From Dyadobacter sp. LHD-138 (GTDB taxonomy: Bacteria > Bacteroidota > Bacteroidia > Cytophagales > Spirosomataceae): 64,000 bases of DNA. Positions 52,137 through 60,667 of the stretch are shown in pieces. The notes beneath the pieces were generated by a model, which searched no databases, was not told where the DNA came from, and saw only the letters and a program-made list of their open reading frames with translations. Positions within the stretch are counted from its first letter, which is position 1. Each line of letters opens with the position of its first letter. The translations under genes and the position numbers were made by a program. The stretch covers positions 28,303 through 92,302 of the forward strand of contig NZ_JAVFVU010000033.1 of NCBI RefSeq assembly GCF_030929615.1. Reading direction: 5' to 3'.

Positions 52137-53621
52137 TCAGATCGCTTCAAGAATTCTCTCGATAGAAACCTCATATCCGATTTTCTCTTTCAGTGCACTG
52201 ATCGCAACACGCTCCTGCTCCATCGAATCACGGTGACGGATCGTAACGGTGTCATCTTCCATGGTCTGGTAATCAACCACGACGCAGAAAGGAGTTCCGA
52301 TCAAATCCTGGCGGGTATAACGTTTTCCGATGGCAGCCCCATCATCGTAGGTTGTACGGAAAGCCGATTTTAAGGAATTGGTAATCGCCTGTGCTTTTTC
52401 AGCCAGACCATCTTTTTTCACCAAAGGCAAAACAGCAACCTTAAATGGCGCCAAAGCCGGGTGTAGTTTCAAATAAGTGCGCTCCTTTACAGCATCTCCC
52501 TCGCCTACTGTTTCCTTGGTGTAAGCATTGCAGAAAGTGGCTAGGAAAAGGCGGTCCGCTCCAACCGAAGTTTCCACAACATAAGGAATGTAATTTCCAT
52601 AAGGTTTGCCATTTTCGTCAAGGTCCGCGTCGAAATACTGAAGCTTTTTCTTGGACAATTCCTGGTGGTTACGAAGGTCAAAATCAGTACGTGAGTGAAT
52701 TCCTTCCATTTCGCGGAAACCGAAAGGAAATTTATATTCGATATCGACCGCTGCATTGGCATAATGCGCCAACTTTTCGTGATCATGGAATTTAAGGCTA
52801 TCGGCCGGTAAGCCAATGGCTTTATGGAATTTCATACGGGATTCTTTCCATGCTGCATACCAGGTCATTTCAGTACCAGGACGTACGAAAAACTGCATTT
52901 CCATTTGTTCAAATTCACGCATACGGAAAGTGAACTGGCGCGCAACGATCTCGTTACGGAAAGCTTTTCCAATCTGGGCGATACCAAAAGGAACTTTCAT
53001 ACGACCGCTTTTCTGCACGTTCAAGAAGTTTACAAAAATTCCCTGAGCCGTCTCAGGACGCAGATAAATCAAACTTGAATCTTCTGCAACCGAACCAACC
53101 TGTGTACTGAACATCAGGTTAAACTGACGAACCTCTGTCCAGTTAGCCGTGCCAGAAACAGCACATTTTATATTTTCAGCAATAATTAACTCACGAACCG
53201 CCTCAAGGTTTTCCGCACTTAACAGACGCCCCATTTCAGCAAGCAAAGCCTGCGCTTTTTCAGGCTGGCCTTCCGCTTCATATTGTTCTGCTTTCGCTTC
53301 CAGAAGCTGATCAGCACGATAACGTTTTTTCGAATCCTTGTTATCAATCATCGGGTCACTGAACCCGTCAACGTGCCCCGACGCTTTCCAGGTAAGCGGA
53401 TGCATGAAAATGGAAGCATCAATACCAACGATATTGTCATTCAGCTGCGTCATGGCCTTCCACCACACTGCTTTCAGGTTATTTTTCAATTCCACACCAT
53501 TCTGACCGTAGTCATAAACGGCTTGCAATCCATCATATATTTCAGAAGAAGGGAACACAAATCCGTATTCTTTGGCATGCCCTACAATGTCTTGTAAAGA
53601 GGTAGCAGGTGATTGGCTCAT
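52137..53621 (-). CDS. glyS: Glycyl-tRNA synthetase, single-chain (alpha2) type
   Basis: 494 residues from the ATG at 53621 (MSQSPATSLQDIVGHAKEYG), preferred over a GTG/TTG-type frame start at 53669. Class II signatures: motif region YLRPETAQGIFVNF, VPFGIAQIGKAFRNEI, RMREFEQMEMQFFV, and the C-terminal anticodon-binding domain ALAPFKVAVLPLVKKDG. This is the archaeal/eukaryal-like homodimeric form common in Bacteroidota rather than the alpha/beta glyQS form. It stands alone. Confidence 0.97.
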   Translation of the reverse strand: MSQSPATSLQDIVGHAKEYGFVFPSSEIYDGLQAVYDYGQNGVELKNNLKAVWWKAMTQLNDNIVGIDASIFMHPLTWKASGHVDGFSDPMIDNKDSKKRYRADQLLEAKAEQYEAEGQPEKAQALLAEMGRLLSAENLEAVRELIIAENIKCAVSGTANWTEVRQFNLMFSTQVGSVAEDSSLIYLRPETAQGIFVNFLNVQKSGRMKVPFGIAQIGKAFRNEIVARQFTFRMREFEQMEMQFFVRPGTEMTWYAAWKESRMKFHKAIGLPADSLKFHDHEKLAHYANAAVDIEYKFPFGFREMEGIHSRTDFDLRNHQELSKKKLQYFDADLDENGKPYGNYIPYVVETSVGADRLFLATFCNAYTKETVGEGDAVKERTYLKLHPALAPFKVAVLPLVKKDGLAEKAQAITNSLKSAFRTTYDDGAAIGKRYTRQDLIGTPFCVVVDYQTMEDDTVTIRHRDSMEQERVAISALKEKIGYEVSIERILEAI

Positions 53622-53744
53622 TATTGATTCAGACAATTGATTAATAAACGTAAGGTTTTGAGACGGCAAATTTTACATGTTTTGCAATCGGTTCGCAAAA
53701 TTAGGGAATTTGATGGCAAAGCATAACCATGTGTATAAATTTTG

Positions 53745-53752
53745 TATATTTG
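53745..53752 (+). promoter_or_regulatory. Probable vapBC promoter -7 element
   Basis: TATATTTG, 23 bases before the vapB ATG, within a stretch with repeated TGTGTAT words (53731-53736 and 53752-53758) that could be a VapBC autoregulatory site. No -33 TTG at the proper distance. Confidence 0.45.
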
Positions 53753-53775
53753 TGTGTATTCAAAATCCCGATATT

Positions 53776-53982
53776 ATGAGAACAAATGTGGAAATTGATG
53801 ATTCCTTAATGGCAGAAGCCATGCAACTCACCCAAATCAAAACAAAAAAACAGGTCATAGAATCGGCCTTGAAAGAGTTTATCTCGGCAACCCATCGTAA
53901 ACAATTAAGGTCGCTACGTGGAAAGGTAGAATGGGAAGGGAACTTAGATGATATGAGAACACAAGATGTACAGGATATTTGA
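53776..53982 (+). CDS. vapB: VapB-type antitoxin
   Basis: 68 residues from the ATG at 53776 (MRTNVEIDDSLMAEAMQLTQ), which is the normal VapB ribbon-helix-helix N terminus; the longer frame from 53677 is not needed. The C-terminal half (KKQVIESALKEFIS, then RGKVEWEGNLDDMR) is the toxin-neutralising tail. The gene overlaps vapC by 17 bases, so both are translated together. It should repress its own promoter with the toxin. Confidence 0.9.
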   Translation: MRTNVEIDDSLMAEAMQLTQIKTKKQVIESALKEFISATHRKQLRSLRGKVEWEGNLDDMRTQDVQDI

Positions 53983-54367
53983 TACGTCCGTTTGGATCGG
54001 TTATTTTAATGGTGTAAAAGATCACAGGACCGACTTTCTTGATTATTGCCTTGAAAATGACCAGGTTTGCATGATCGGGGTTATTGTTCAGGAAGTTTTG
54101 CAAGGCGTTAAAATTGACTCTAAGTACGATTCAATTAAAAGTCATTTTAAAAATTTGCCATCATTACCTGCTCCCACCTTCGAATTGTATGATGGATCCG
54201 CGCAACTATACAGGCTTCTTCGCAAAAAAGGAATTACCATACGCAAAGCAAACGATTGCCTGATTGCTCATTATTGCATTCATTTTGACATGGAACTCTG
54301 CCATGCCGATTTTGACTTTGAGCAAATCACAGAAAATACTTCTTTAAAAATCTGGAAACCAATTTAA
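53966..54367 (+). CDS. vapC: VapC-type PIN domain toxin
   Basis: 133 residues. The acidic PIN active site is intact: D6 (IFDTSVWIGYF), E43 (VIVQEVLQG), D97 (KANDCLIAHY) and D115 (CHADFDFE). VapC toxins are Mg-dependent ribonucleases that cut tRNA or rRNA; the target here is unknown. Overlap with the antitoxin gene and intact catalytic residues suggest a functional module. Its position between housekeeping genes fits a small mobile module. Confidence 0.92.
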   Translation: MYRIFDTSVWIGYFNGVKDHRTDFLDYCLENDQVCMIGVIVQEVLQGVKIDSKYDSIKSHFKNLPSLPAPTFELYDGSAQLYRLLRKKGITIRKANDCLIAHYCIHFDMELCHADFDFEQITENTSLKIWKPI

Positions 54368-54418
54368 CTTTCTCACGTCAAAAGCAAGACTGCTATTTAT
54401 CTCTTAAACTTTTGACTT

Positions 54419-55393
54419 ATGATCCGGCGGATACTCGATCAGCTTGAAGATTATTTCGGCATTTCCAGGAAACAAGCCCGCGCCGCCTTCGTCCTGATGA
54501 CGTTTTCGTTTCTGCTGGTCTGGACGCCATTCGTTTTCCGGCGCTGGATTCTGCCTTACTTCCCGACCTCATCCGAACCCGTTAATACACAAAAACTCGA
54601 CAGCATTGCGGCGCAGTTGGAAAAAGATGCCTCAACCGAAGCGGTTGAAAGAGAAAATAATTATTCAAAAAAGGAATATAAAAATACGCCAGATCGCCCT
54701 GTCCGCCTTTTTACTTTTGACCCCAACACCGCCTCAGTGGATCAGTTACAGGAACTCGGGATTCCGCAATTTATAGCCAAACGAATTGATAAGTACAGAT
54801 TCAAGGGTGGTAAATTCAGGAAAAAAGAAGATTTGCTGCACATTTACGATTTCCCAACTGAAGTCTACAAAAAACTGGAATCATACATATCGTTACCTGC
54901 ACACAATCCTAAAACCTATGTCCCAAATTTTCCTAAAAAAACTTTCCTCAATAATCCGCTACCCAAAGAAATCAAAGCTTACAACAAGCCGGTTATCGTC
55001 CCTTTTGATATCAACAGCACCGATACAACTGAACTGATTAAGTTGAAAGGTATTGGCAGCAAATTATCCCTACGTATTTTAAAATTCAGAGAAGCTTTGG
55101 GTGGCTTTCACTCCACCAGTCAGTTTTCTGAAATCTTCGGGCTGGATTCGCTGGCTTTATCTGAGCTGAATCGGTTTGCGAGAATTCAAAGCCCGGTTAA
55201 GAAAATTAACATCAACACAGCCACCGCAGACGAATTGGGCCAGCATCCTTACCTGAGAAATAAAAAGATCAATGCCGTCATTATCAATTACAGGACCCAA
55301 CACGGGCCTTACCAATCTGTTGATGATTTGAAAAAAATACAGGTTTTGGATGAAAATATGATTGAGAAGATTGGGCCTTATTTGGTGTTTTGA
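54419..55393 (+). CDS. Membrane-anchored helix-hairpin-helix protein, ComEA-like repeats
   Basis: 324 residues. An N-terminal membrane segment (AAFVLMTFSFLLVWTPFVF) is followed by a linker and three related helix-hairpin-helix units: FDPNTASVDQLQELGIPQFI, FDINSTDTTELIKLKGIGSK and ININTATADELGQHPYLRNK. Such domains bind double-stranded DNA backbones; ComEA uses them in DNA uptake. Three units with one anchor is larger than ComEA. No competence gene is adjacent. The role in DNA uptake is inference. Confidence 0.88.
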   Translation: MIRRILDQLEDYFGISRKQARAAFVLMTFSFLLVWTPFVFRRWILPYFPTSSEPVNTQKLDSIAAQLEKDASTEAVERENNYSKKEYKNTPDRPVRLFTFDPNTASVDQLQELGIPQFIAKRIDKYRFKGGKFRKKEDLLHIYDFPTEVYKKLESYISLPAHNPKTYVPNFPKKTFLNNPLPKEIKAYNKPVIVPFDINSTDTTELIKLKGIGSKLSLRILKFREALGGFHSTSQFSEIFGLDSLALSELNRFARIQSPVKKININTATADELGQHPYLRNKKINAVIINYRTQHGPYQSVDDLKKIQVLDENMIEKIGPYLVF

Positions 55394-55468
55394 GTGTCTT
55401 TCAACAAGGATTAAATCGACTGAACATATGGAAAGAACTATTCCTTTACAATAAGTTTCGAGCAGATC

Positions 55469-55759
55469 TTACTTTGAAAACCTGACGAGTAGCCAGCATA
55501 AAAACGTATAAATCGAAAGGACTTGAATCATAAAAAAGCCTAACGCAAACCATCCGACTGTAAAAGATTTACCATTTTCATTTTTGATAAATCCAAATAA
55601 CTCCCAAGCGATACCGACAACAAAAATTGCAGTTGCTACTGCCCCGATGGTTCGGGCTCCATTGCGTTTTGCAGCACGCAACAGCTTCCTCCATGAACCT
55701 ATTGTCACGCAAACGAGAAAGACTGAATAGATCAGCAATAAGATAAAAAGAGCTTCCAT
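55469..55759 (-). CDS. Small membrane protein, unknown
   Basis: 96 residues with three hydrophobic segments (FILLLIYSVFLVCVTIG, TIGAVATAIFVVGIAWELFGF, VGWFALGFFMIQVLSIYTFLC). Family not recognised. An overlapping ORF in another frame (55578-55883) runs into the upstream hairpin and is a shadow. Real gene status is likely but not certain; no operon partner. Confidence 0.55.
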   Translation of the reverse strand: MEALFILLLIYSVFLVCVTIGSWRKLLRAAKRNGARTIGAVATAIFVVGIAWELFGFIKNENGKSFTVGWFALGFFMIQVLSIYTFLCWLLVRFSK

Positions 55760-55841
55760 GAGTTACTTTTACGTCATGACAAATTATCAGTTCAAGAAAA
55801 CGAATTCCTTTGATCATTATCAAAATCGGTCGGAACAACTT

Positions 55842-55874
55842 AAAGAAGTCAACTTTTGAAAAGTTGACTTCTTT
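55842..55874 (-). terminator. Terminator after the LOG gene
   Basis: Arms AAAGAAGTCAACTTTT (55842-55857) and AAAAGTTGACTTCTTT (55859-55874) are perfectly complementary with a single central G. It begins 9 bases after the LOG stop on the minus strand. Confidence 0.8.
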
Positions 55875-55882
55875 GAAATTCA

Positions 55883-56653
55883 TCAGAAGTTCGGTTTCAG
55901 CAAATACTTGGAATAGAATTCATCAATCACATGTACCGCTTCATCCGGGGTATCGACAATACTCATAAGTTTTAAATCCTCCGGATTAATATTTCCCTCG
56001 GTAAGCATTGTGCTCTTAATCCAGTCCATCAAACCCGACCAATATTTACTACCAACCAAAACAATCGGGAAACGGCCGATCTTTTTGGTCTGAATCAAGG
56101 TCATCGCCTCAAACAATTCATCCAGGGTTCCGAACCCACCAGGCATGACAATAAACCCCTGAGAGTATTTGACAAACATTACTTTACGAACAAAGAAAAA
56201 ATCGAAATTAATGTCTTTATCGTGGTCGATATACGGGTTACTGTGTTGCTCAAAGGGAAGTTTAATATTCAAACCAACTGATTTACCACCTTGTGTGTGC
56301 GCACCTTTGTTACCTGCTTCCATGATACCCGGTCCACCACCCGTAATCACACCATAGCCGTGGCGTACCAGTTTGGCAGCGATTTCTTCCGTGATTTTAT
56401 AGTATGGGTTATCGGGTTTTGTACGCGCAGAACCAAAAATGGTAACGCAGGGGCCGATTTTCGCCAGCTTGTCGAAACCTTCGACAAACTCGGCCATCAC
56501 TTTAAATATGACCCAGGAATCTGCACTTTTAATTTCACTCCAGTTGCGGTCTTCAAATGCAGCTTTTATTTGTTTTTCATCTTCGGGTACCGCGGGATTC
56601 AGTAGAGATACGTCAATTAATTTCGAACTTTCATTCTTTAATTCGTCATTCAT
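55883..56653 (-). CDS. LOG family (TIGR00730-type) Rossmann-fold protein
   Basis: 256 residues. The defining motifs are GGGPGIMEAGNKGA and PGGFGTLDELFE, with IFGSARTKPDNPYY at the strand before. Active LOG enzymes release cytokinin-type bases from nucleoside monophosphates; bacterial members also act as nucleotide N-ribosidases. Both catalytic motifs are intact, but the true substrate in this organism is unknown. It is divergent from rpiB. Confidence 0.92.
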   Translation of the reverse strand: MNDELKNESSKLIDVSLLNPAVPEDEKQIKAAFEDRNWSEIKSADSWVIFKVMAEFVEGFDKLAKIGPCVTIFGSARTKPDNPYYKITEEIAAKLVRHGYGVITGGGPGIMEAGNKGAHTQGGKSVGLNIKLPFEQHSNPYIDHDKDINFDFFFVRKVMFVKYSQGFIVMPGGFGTLDELFEAMTLIQTKKIGRFPIVLVGSKYWSGLMDWIKSTMLTEGNINPEDLKLMSIVDTPDEAVHVIDEFYSKYLLKPNF

Positions 56654-56780
56654 ATTTTGAAAATAATTTTAGTTCATTGATTTGCTGTTACCTTTGTTTT
56701 CCAGTCTAAATAATTCTGAAAAATTTAACAAAACCTTAAACGGAATTGTTATCCACCAAGACACAATTAACAAAAAAGTA

Positions 56781-57212
56781 ATGAAAAAAATTGCTATCGG
56801 TTCCGACCATGCTGGTTTTCCATACAAGGAACCCATTACCACCTGGCTTACCAATAACGGTTATGAAGTAAAAGATTTTGGAACGTATAGCGCCGATTCA
56901 GCAGATTATGCAGATTTCGCACATCCGGTAGCCAGCGGCGTCGAAAATAAAGAATTTGAAAAAGGCATCCTGCTTTGCGGCAGCGGCCAGGGCGTATGTA
57001 TTACTGCCAACAAACACCAGGGAATCCGTGCTGCTTTGGTATGGGACCTGCCTTTGGCGGCCCTTGCACGTCAGCATAACGATGCCAACGTCATTTGCAT
57101 CCCGGTGCGTTTTATCACATTGGAAACAGCCATCGCAAGCGTGGAAGCTTTCCTAAATACAGAATTTGAAGGTGGAAGACACCAGTTGCGTGTTGATAAA
57201 ATTGCATGCTGA
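56781..57212 (+). CDS. rpiB: Ribose 5-phosphate isomerase B
   Basis: 143 residues from the ATG at 56781 (MKKIAIGSDHAGFPYKEPIT), the usual length; the 33-residue extension upstream is non-homologous. Motifs: GSDHAGF, the catalytic cysteine in GILLCGSGQGVCITANKH and GIRAALVWDLPLAALARQHN. It interconverts ribose 5-phosphate and ribulose 5-phosphate in the cytosolic pentose phosphate pathway. The gene is monocistronic; a repeat element and a strong hairpin lie just downstream. Confidence 0.97.
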   Translation: MKKIAIGSDHAGFPYKEPITTWLTNNGYEVKDFGTYSADSADYADFAHPVASGVENKEFEKGILLCGSGQGVCITANKHQGIRAALVWDLPLAALARQHNDANVICIPVRFITLETAIASVEAFLNTEFEGGRHQLRVDKIAC

Positions 57213-57217
57213 TTTAG

Positions 57218-57257
57218 TTGAGAGCGGTCCGCGCGGTTGAAAGTGGAGAGTTGAAAG
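57218..57257. repeat. GC-rich and heptamer repeat element after rpiB
   Basis: Starts GTTGAGAGCGGTCC and continues GCGCGGTTGAAAG: the same element as after fbaA (42172-42229) with three bases missing from the core. Flanked by GTTGAAA/GTGGAGA heptamers that merge into the hairpin at 57250-57303. Confidence 0.75.
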
Positions 57258-57303
57258 TTAGTGGAGTGATCGGATAGACTCCGTCACTCCACTAACTTTC
57301 AAC
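57250..57303. terminator. Bidirectional terminator between rpiB and the next gene
   Basis: Perfect 20-bp arms (GTTGAAAGTTAGTGGAGTGA, 57250-57269, and its complement at 57284-57303), extended by CGGA/TCCG inside with one bulge. The right arm ends five bases before the stop of the convergent gene at 57308. Confidence 0.85.
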
Positions 57304-57307
57304 TAAA

Positions 57308-58717
57308 TTAATTCCTCTTATAAATCCCCTTCCACTGGCTCAGTTTGTATTGACTTTTCAGTGCGGGAACACGGTCTAAAAGCTTTGGCATGATGTTGGC
57401 TTTGTCGATAACATAATCTGGCGGATCCTTGCGAAAATTATCGTAGACATGTATCACGCTGTCAAAGTTGTCCAGATTTTTCAGGTCATAACTAGCAAGA
57501 TCCCAGTTCAGATAGGGTGTGGCCGTAAAGTTTTCCATGTATTCACCTGCATGCTGGCCAAGCACCAAAATCCTTTTATTCTTAATTTCAGCGGGCAAGG
57601 ATGCGGATTTAGAACGCAAATTTTCAAGTTTCCCCATGGAGATTCCCGGTAATATCCCCCTCGTTCCCTGATATTGAATAAACACAATGGCCCCAGTCAT
57701 CAGCATGAATTGCAATTCGTCCCCAAAACTTTTCCGCTTAAAGCTCTGAAAATAATGTGTCGCAAAAAATGCTGCCGGCGGAATGAAAATCACAAATTGC
57801 ATCGGTGCCAGATATTGCATTAACGGTATGGTGAAGACAGAAACGATAAACCACAGGGCCATCACCTGCTGAATTCTTGTCTGGTAGTTCACAAAACGCA
57901 ACGTTGTAAAAATCCGTGTAAAACCTAAAATCCCAAACCCCAGCGGTAAAAGCAAAGATGCCAGCAGGGAAGAAAAGTCGGTGAGGTTATACTGTTTAAC
58001 CTGAAAAACGGAAGTCAGCAAATTGCGGTTTAAGCTTTCAATACCATCATTCATATAAAAGTACAGCAGCACCATCAACAACGGAAACAGCGAGCCGAAA
58101 AACCCCAGTAAATGGTGGCGAATGGTGGCTCCCGTATAAAATAATAAAGCTAAAAATCCCCAGACCATGAACAGGGATGCCGGCAGGTAAAACAAAGTCG
58201 CGATGCCGATGTACAGCCCCATTTCAAAAACCTGGTTGGTGGCTTCACGCCTTACCAGGATTTTGACGATAAGACCGAAGGCAAAAAGCAAAAATGTATT
58301 TGCCATGAGCATCGGAGAAAGCGTCCCCAGGTCGAAAGAAATATTGAGGAAGATCGCATACAAAGCACCCGGAATGTAAGTCCGCTCCGGAAAAACTTCC
58401 CTCGAATAAATGACATAATTAAAATAAAGAATCTGGATAATTCCCAGAGCGGCGGCAGCCAGCTGGTAAGCCCATTGCGCACGGCCAAAGAGCGAATCGA
58501 TCAGCCAATACGTGAGCCCGGAAAACGGACTGACGTTATCCCAGACATCCCGGTAAAGCATAAAACCATGGTTCATTTGCTCTCCAACAAGCATCCAGCT
58601 CAATTCCGGTATCAGCAAAGGGATTCCACCAAAAAAGAATGGTAGCCTCAGCAGCAGAAAAAATACCACCAGACTGATCATTTGATAAGCCGCATTTACC
58701 CGAAAAAAACTAAGCAA
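57308..58717 (-). CDS. Polytopic membrane protein, DUF6427-like
   Basis: 469 residues with about twelve membrane segments (e.g. YQMISLVVFFLLLRLPFFF near the start). The segment EQMNHGFMLYRDVWDNVSPF recalls the periplasmic loop of lipid-linked glycosyltransferases and DUF6427 proteins. No catalytic motif can be named. The family call is tentative; transferase function is inference. Monocistronic. Confidence 0.7.
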   Translation of the reverse strand: MLSFFRVNAAYQMISLVVFFLLLRLPFFFGGIPLLIPELSWMLVGEQMNHGFMLYRDVWDNVSPFSGLTYWLIDSLFGRAQWAYQLAAAALGIIQILYFNYVIYSREVFPERTYIPGALYAIFLNISFDLGTLSPMLMANTFLLFAFGLIVKILVRREATNQVFEMGLYIGIATLFYLPASLFMVWGFLALLFYTGATIRHHLLGFFGSLFPLLMVLLYFYMNDGIESLNRNLLTSVFQVKQYNLTDFSSLLASLLLPLGFGILGFTRIFTTLRFVNYQTRIQQVMALWFIVSVFTIPLMQYLAPMQFVIFIPPAAFFATHYFQSFKRKSFGDELQFMLMTGAIVFIQYQGTRGILPGISMGKLENLRSKSASLPAEIKNKRILVLGQHAGEYMENFTATPYLNWDLASYDLKNLDNFDSVIHVYDNFRKDPPDYVIDKANIMPKLLDRVPALKSQYKLSQWKGIYKRN

Positions 58718-58977
58718 GAAACTGGATGGTTAGATAGGATGACATGAATACTTTCACGAAATTACAACCTAGGGGTCTACAAAAACAAAATAAGTATGGA
58801 TATTTGTGTTAAATATAGTAGCTAAGAGGAGTTAAAGCCGTGAAATTTTAGTTATCAGGCAAGTTGCTTCGTCAACAAGGGATAGAAGAATAAATAGAAC
58901 AAGGAAGGTATGGGAATTGGGTATGGAATGTGGAATAAATCCAAAATTTCAGAATCAACATCCGCAATCAGAACAAG

Positions 58978-59358
58978 ATGGAATCGAAGAGACAACAAAA
59001 GGTAGGGAGACAAATCCAGAAGGATTTGGGGGAAATTTTTCAACAAGATGCAAAACATTTGATAAGCGGCTCGTTTGTGACGATCACGGCCGTACGCGTC
59101 TCGCCGGATTTAGGCATAGCGCGTGCTTATCTGAGCTTTTTGCCGGATAAGAATAAGAGTTTTTTACTGGAAACGATCAAAGAAAACACCAAGTTTATAA
59201 GACAAAAACTAGCCGAACGCGTTCGCCATCAGCTTCGTATCGTGCCGCATCTGCAATTTTACATTGATGATACTGCCGAGTATGCAGCGAAGATGGATCT
59301 TCTGTTTGCGGATTTGATTATTCCTCCGGCTCAACCAGACGAAGACGAAACGAATTGA
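58978..59358 (+). CDS. rbfA: Ribosome-binding factor A
   Basis: 126 residues, KH-like RbfA fold: ESKRQQKVGRQIQKDLGEIF, VTITAVRVSPDLGIARAYLS and VRHQLRIVPHLQFYIDDTAE are all typical. It assists maturation of the 30S subunit, binding near helix 1 of 16S rRNA. The ATG at 58978 gives the standard N terminus. An ABC-type permease gene follows after 18 bases, a pairing often seen in Bacteroidota. Confidence 0.96.
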   Translation: MESKRQQKVGRQIQKDLGEIFQQDAKHLISGSFVTITAVRVSPDLGIARAYLSFLPDKNKSFLLETIKENTKFIRQKLAERVRHQLRIVPHLQFYIDDTAEYAAKMDLLFADLIIPPAQPDEDETN

Positions 59359-59376
59359 TCTTTAGCGTAACTGACA

Positions 59377-60606
59377 ATGAATCTTTCGTATAGAATTGCC
59401 ATTCGCTATTTCTTTTCCCGTAATAAACGTAGTTTCATTAGCGTGATCGCACGCATCGCCATGGCCGGCGTCGCTGTCGGAACCATGGCGATGATCGTGG
59501 TTCTTTCTGTATTTAACGGCATGGAAGATCTCAACCGGAAAATGTTTAAAACTTTTGATGCTGATGTTACGATCACGCCTTCGGAAGGAAAGCGCTTCCC
59601 GGTTTCAGACTCAGTCCTGAAAGCGATTAAATCTGTTGACGGCGTAAAACTGATCACGCAGGTTATTGAAGACAATGCGTTGGCCCGATACGGAAATCAG
59701 CAGACCATTGTCCGGTTAAAAGGCGTTGACAGTACTTTTTCACAACGCGGCCAGCTCGACACCGCTTTAATCGAAGGATCACTGAAATTGTATGGTGCCA
59801 ACGGAACGCCTTTCGCGGTGATTTCCGAGGGGGTAAGAAATGCCTTGTCGGTTTCATTGGAAGATATCCTGACTCCTTTGGAATTGTGGTATCCGCGAAC
59901 GGGGACAAAAACGCTGAATCTTACTTCGACAGAAGCTTTTAACCAGACGGTCATTCGTCCGGGTGGCGTGTTTTTTATTGAGAACCGGTATGATGATTAT
60001 GTCATTGCACCCTTGCCAATCGTTGAATCGCTACTGCAATACAATGGCCAACGTTCTTCACTGGAAGTTAAAATAGCATCGTCTGGCTTTACGGAGCGGC
60101 AGGTCGGAGAAGATATTGCCCAAAAACTTGGTAAAAATTATACTGTGCGCGACCGCGATGCGATGAATGCAGATCTGCTCCGTGCGATACGGGTGGAAAA
60201 ATTGTTTGTTGCGGTTACATTATCCTTTATTATTTTAGTGGCTGCAATCAACATTTTCTTCTCGCTCAGCATGTTAGCCATCGAGAAGAAAAAAGATGTA
60301 TCCATGTTGTATGCCCTTGGCGCTACGCCTTCGCTGATCAGAAAAATATTTCTTGCAGAAGGAGCGATCGTTGCATTGTCCGGTGCGATCGTGGGTATTG
60401 TTTTCGGCGTGCTCATTTGTTGGTTGCAAACCACCTACGGATTAGTCTCAATGGGTATGACAACCGCCCTTGTTGATGCCTATCCGGTTAAATTAATCTG
60501 GCAGGATATATTCTTTACCGGTATCATTATCGTTATCATAACCTTGGCTGTGTCTTATATCCCGGCACGAAGGGCTGCTTTATCCGGTCAGGCCCTAATC
60601 GTTTGA
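59377..60606 (+). CDS. ABC transporter permease, LolC/LolE-type (FtsX/MacB fold)
   Basis: 409 residues. One membrane segment near the N terminus (VAVGTMAMIVVLSVFNGME), a large periplasmic MacB_PCD-like domain (about 45-265), and three C-terminal segments (VAVTLSFIILVAAINIFFSL, then AEGAIVALSGAIVGIVFGVL and FFTGIIIVIITLAV). This is the architecture of LolC/E, which extract lipoproteins, and of related exporters. The ATPase partner is not adjacent. Co-transcribed with rbfA by spacing. Confidence 0.9.
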   Translation: MNLSYRIAIRYFFSRNKRSFISVIARIAMAGVAVGTMAMIVVLSVFNGMEDLNRKMFKTFDADVTITPSEGKRFPVSDSVLKAIKSVDGVKLITQVIEDNALARYGNQQTIVRLKGVDSTFSQRGQLDTALIEGSLKLYGANGTPFAVISEGVRNALSVSLEDILTPLELWYPRTGTKTLNLTSTEAFNQTVIRPGGVFFIENRYDDYVIAPLPIVESLLQYNGQRSSLEVKIASSGFTERQVGEDIAQKLGKNYTVRDRDAMNADLLRAIRVEKLFVAVTLSFIILVAAINIFFSLSMLAIEKKKDVSMLYALGATPSLIRKIFLAEGAIVALSGAIVGIVFGVLICWLQTTYGLVSMGMTTALVDAYPVKLIWQDIFFTGIIIVIITLAVSYIPARRAALSGQALIV

Positions 60607-60667
60607 CGAATAAACCGGTTAATAAATAATCCGACTTAATACCAAAACACTTGACTAAATTTAAATT

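Noticed and set aside
55578..55883. 101-residue ORF overlapping the 96-residue membrane protein
   Set aside because: It starts inside the LOG terminator hairpin and encodes no recognisable segment; the other frame has a plausible three-helix membrane protein.
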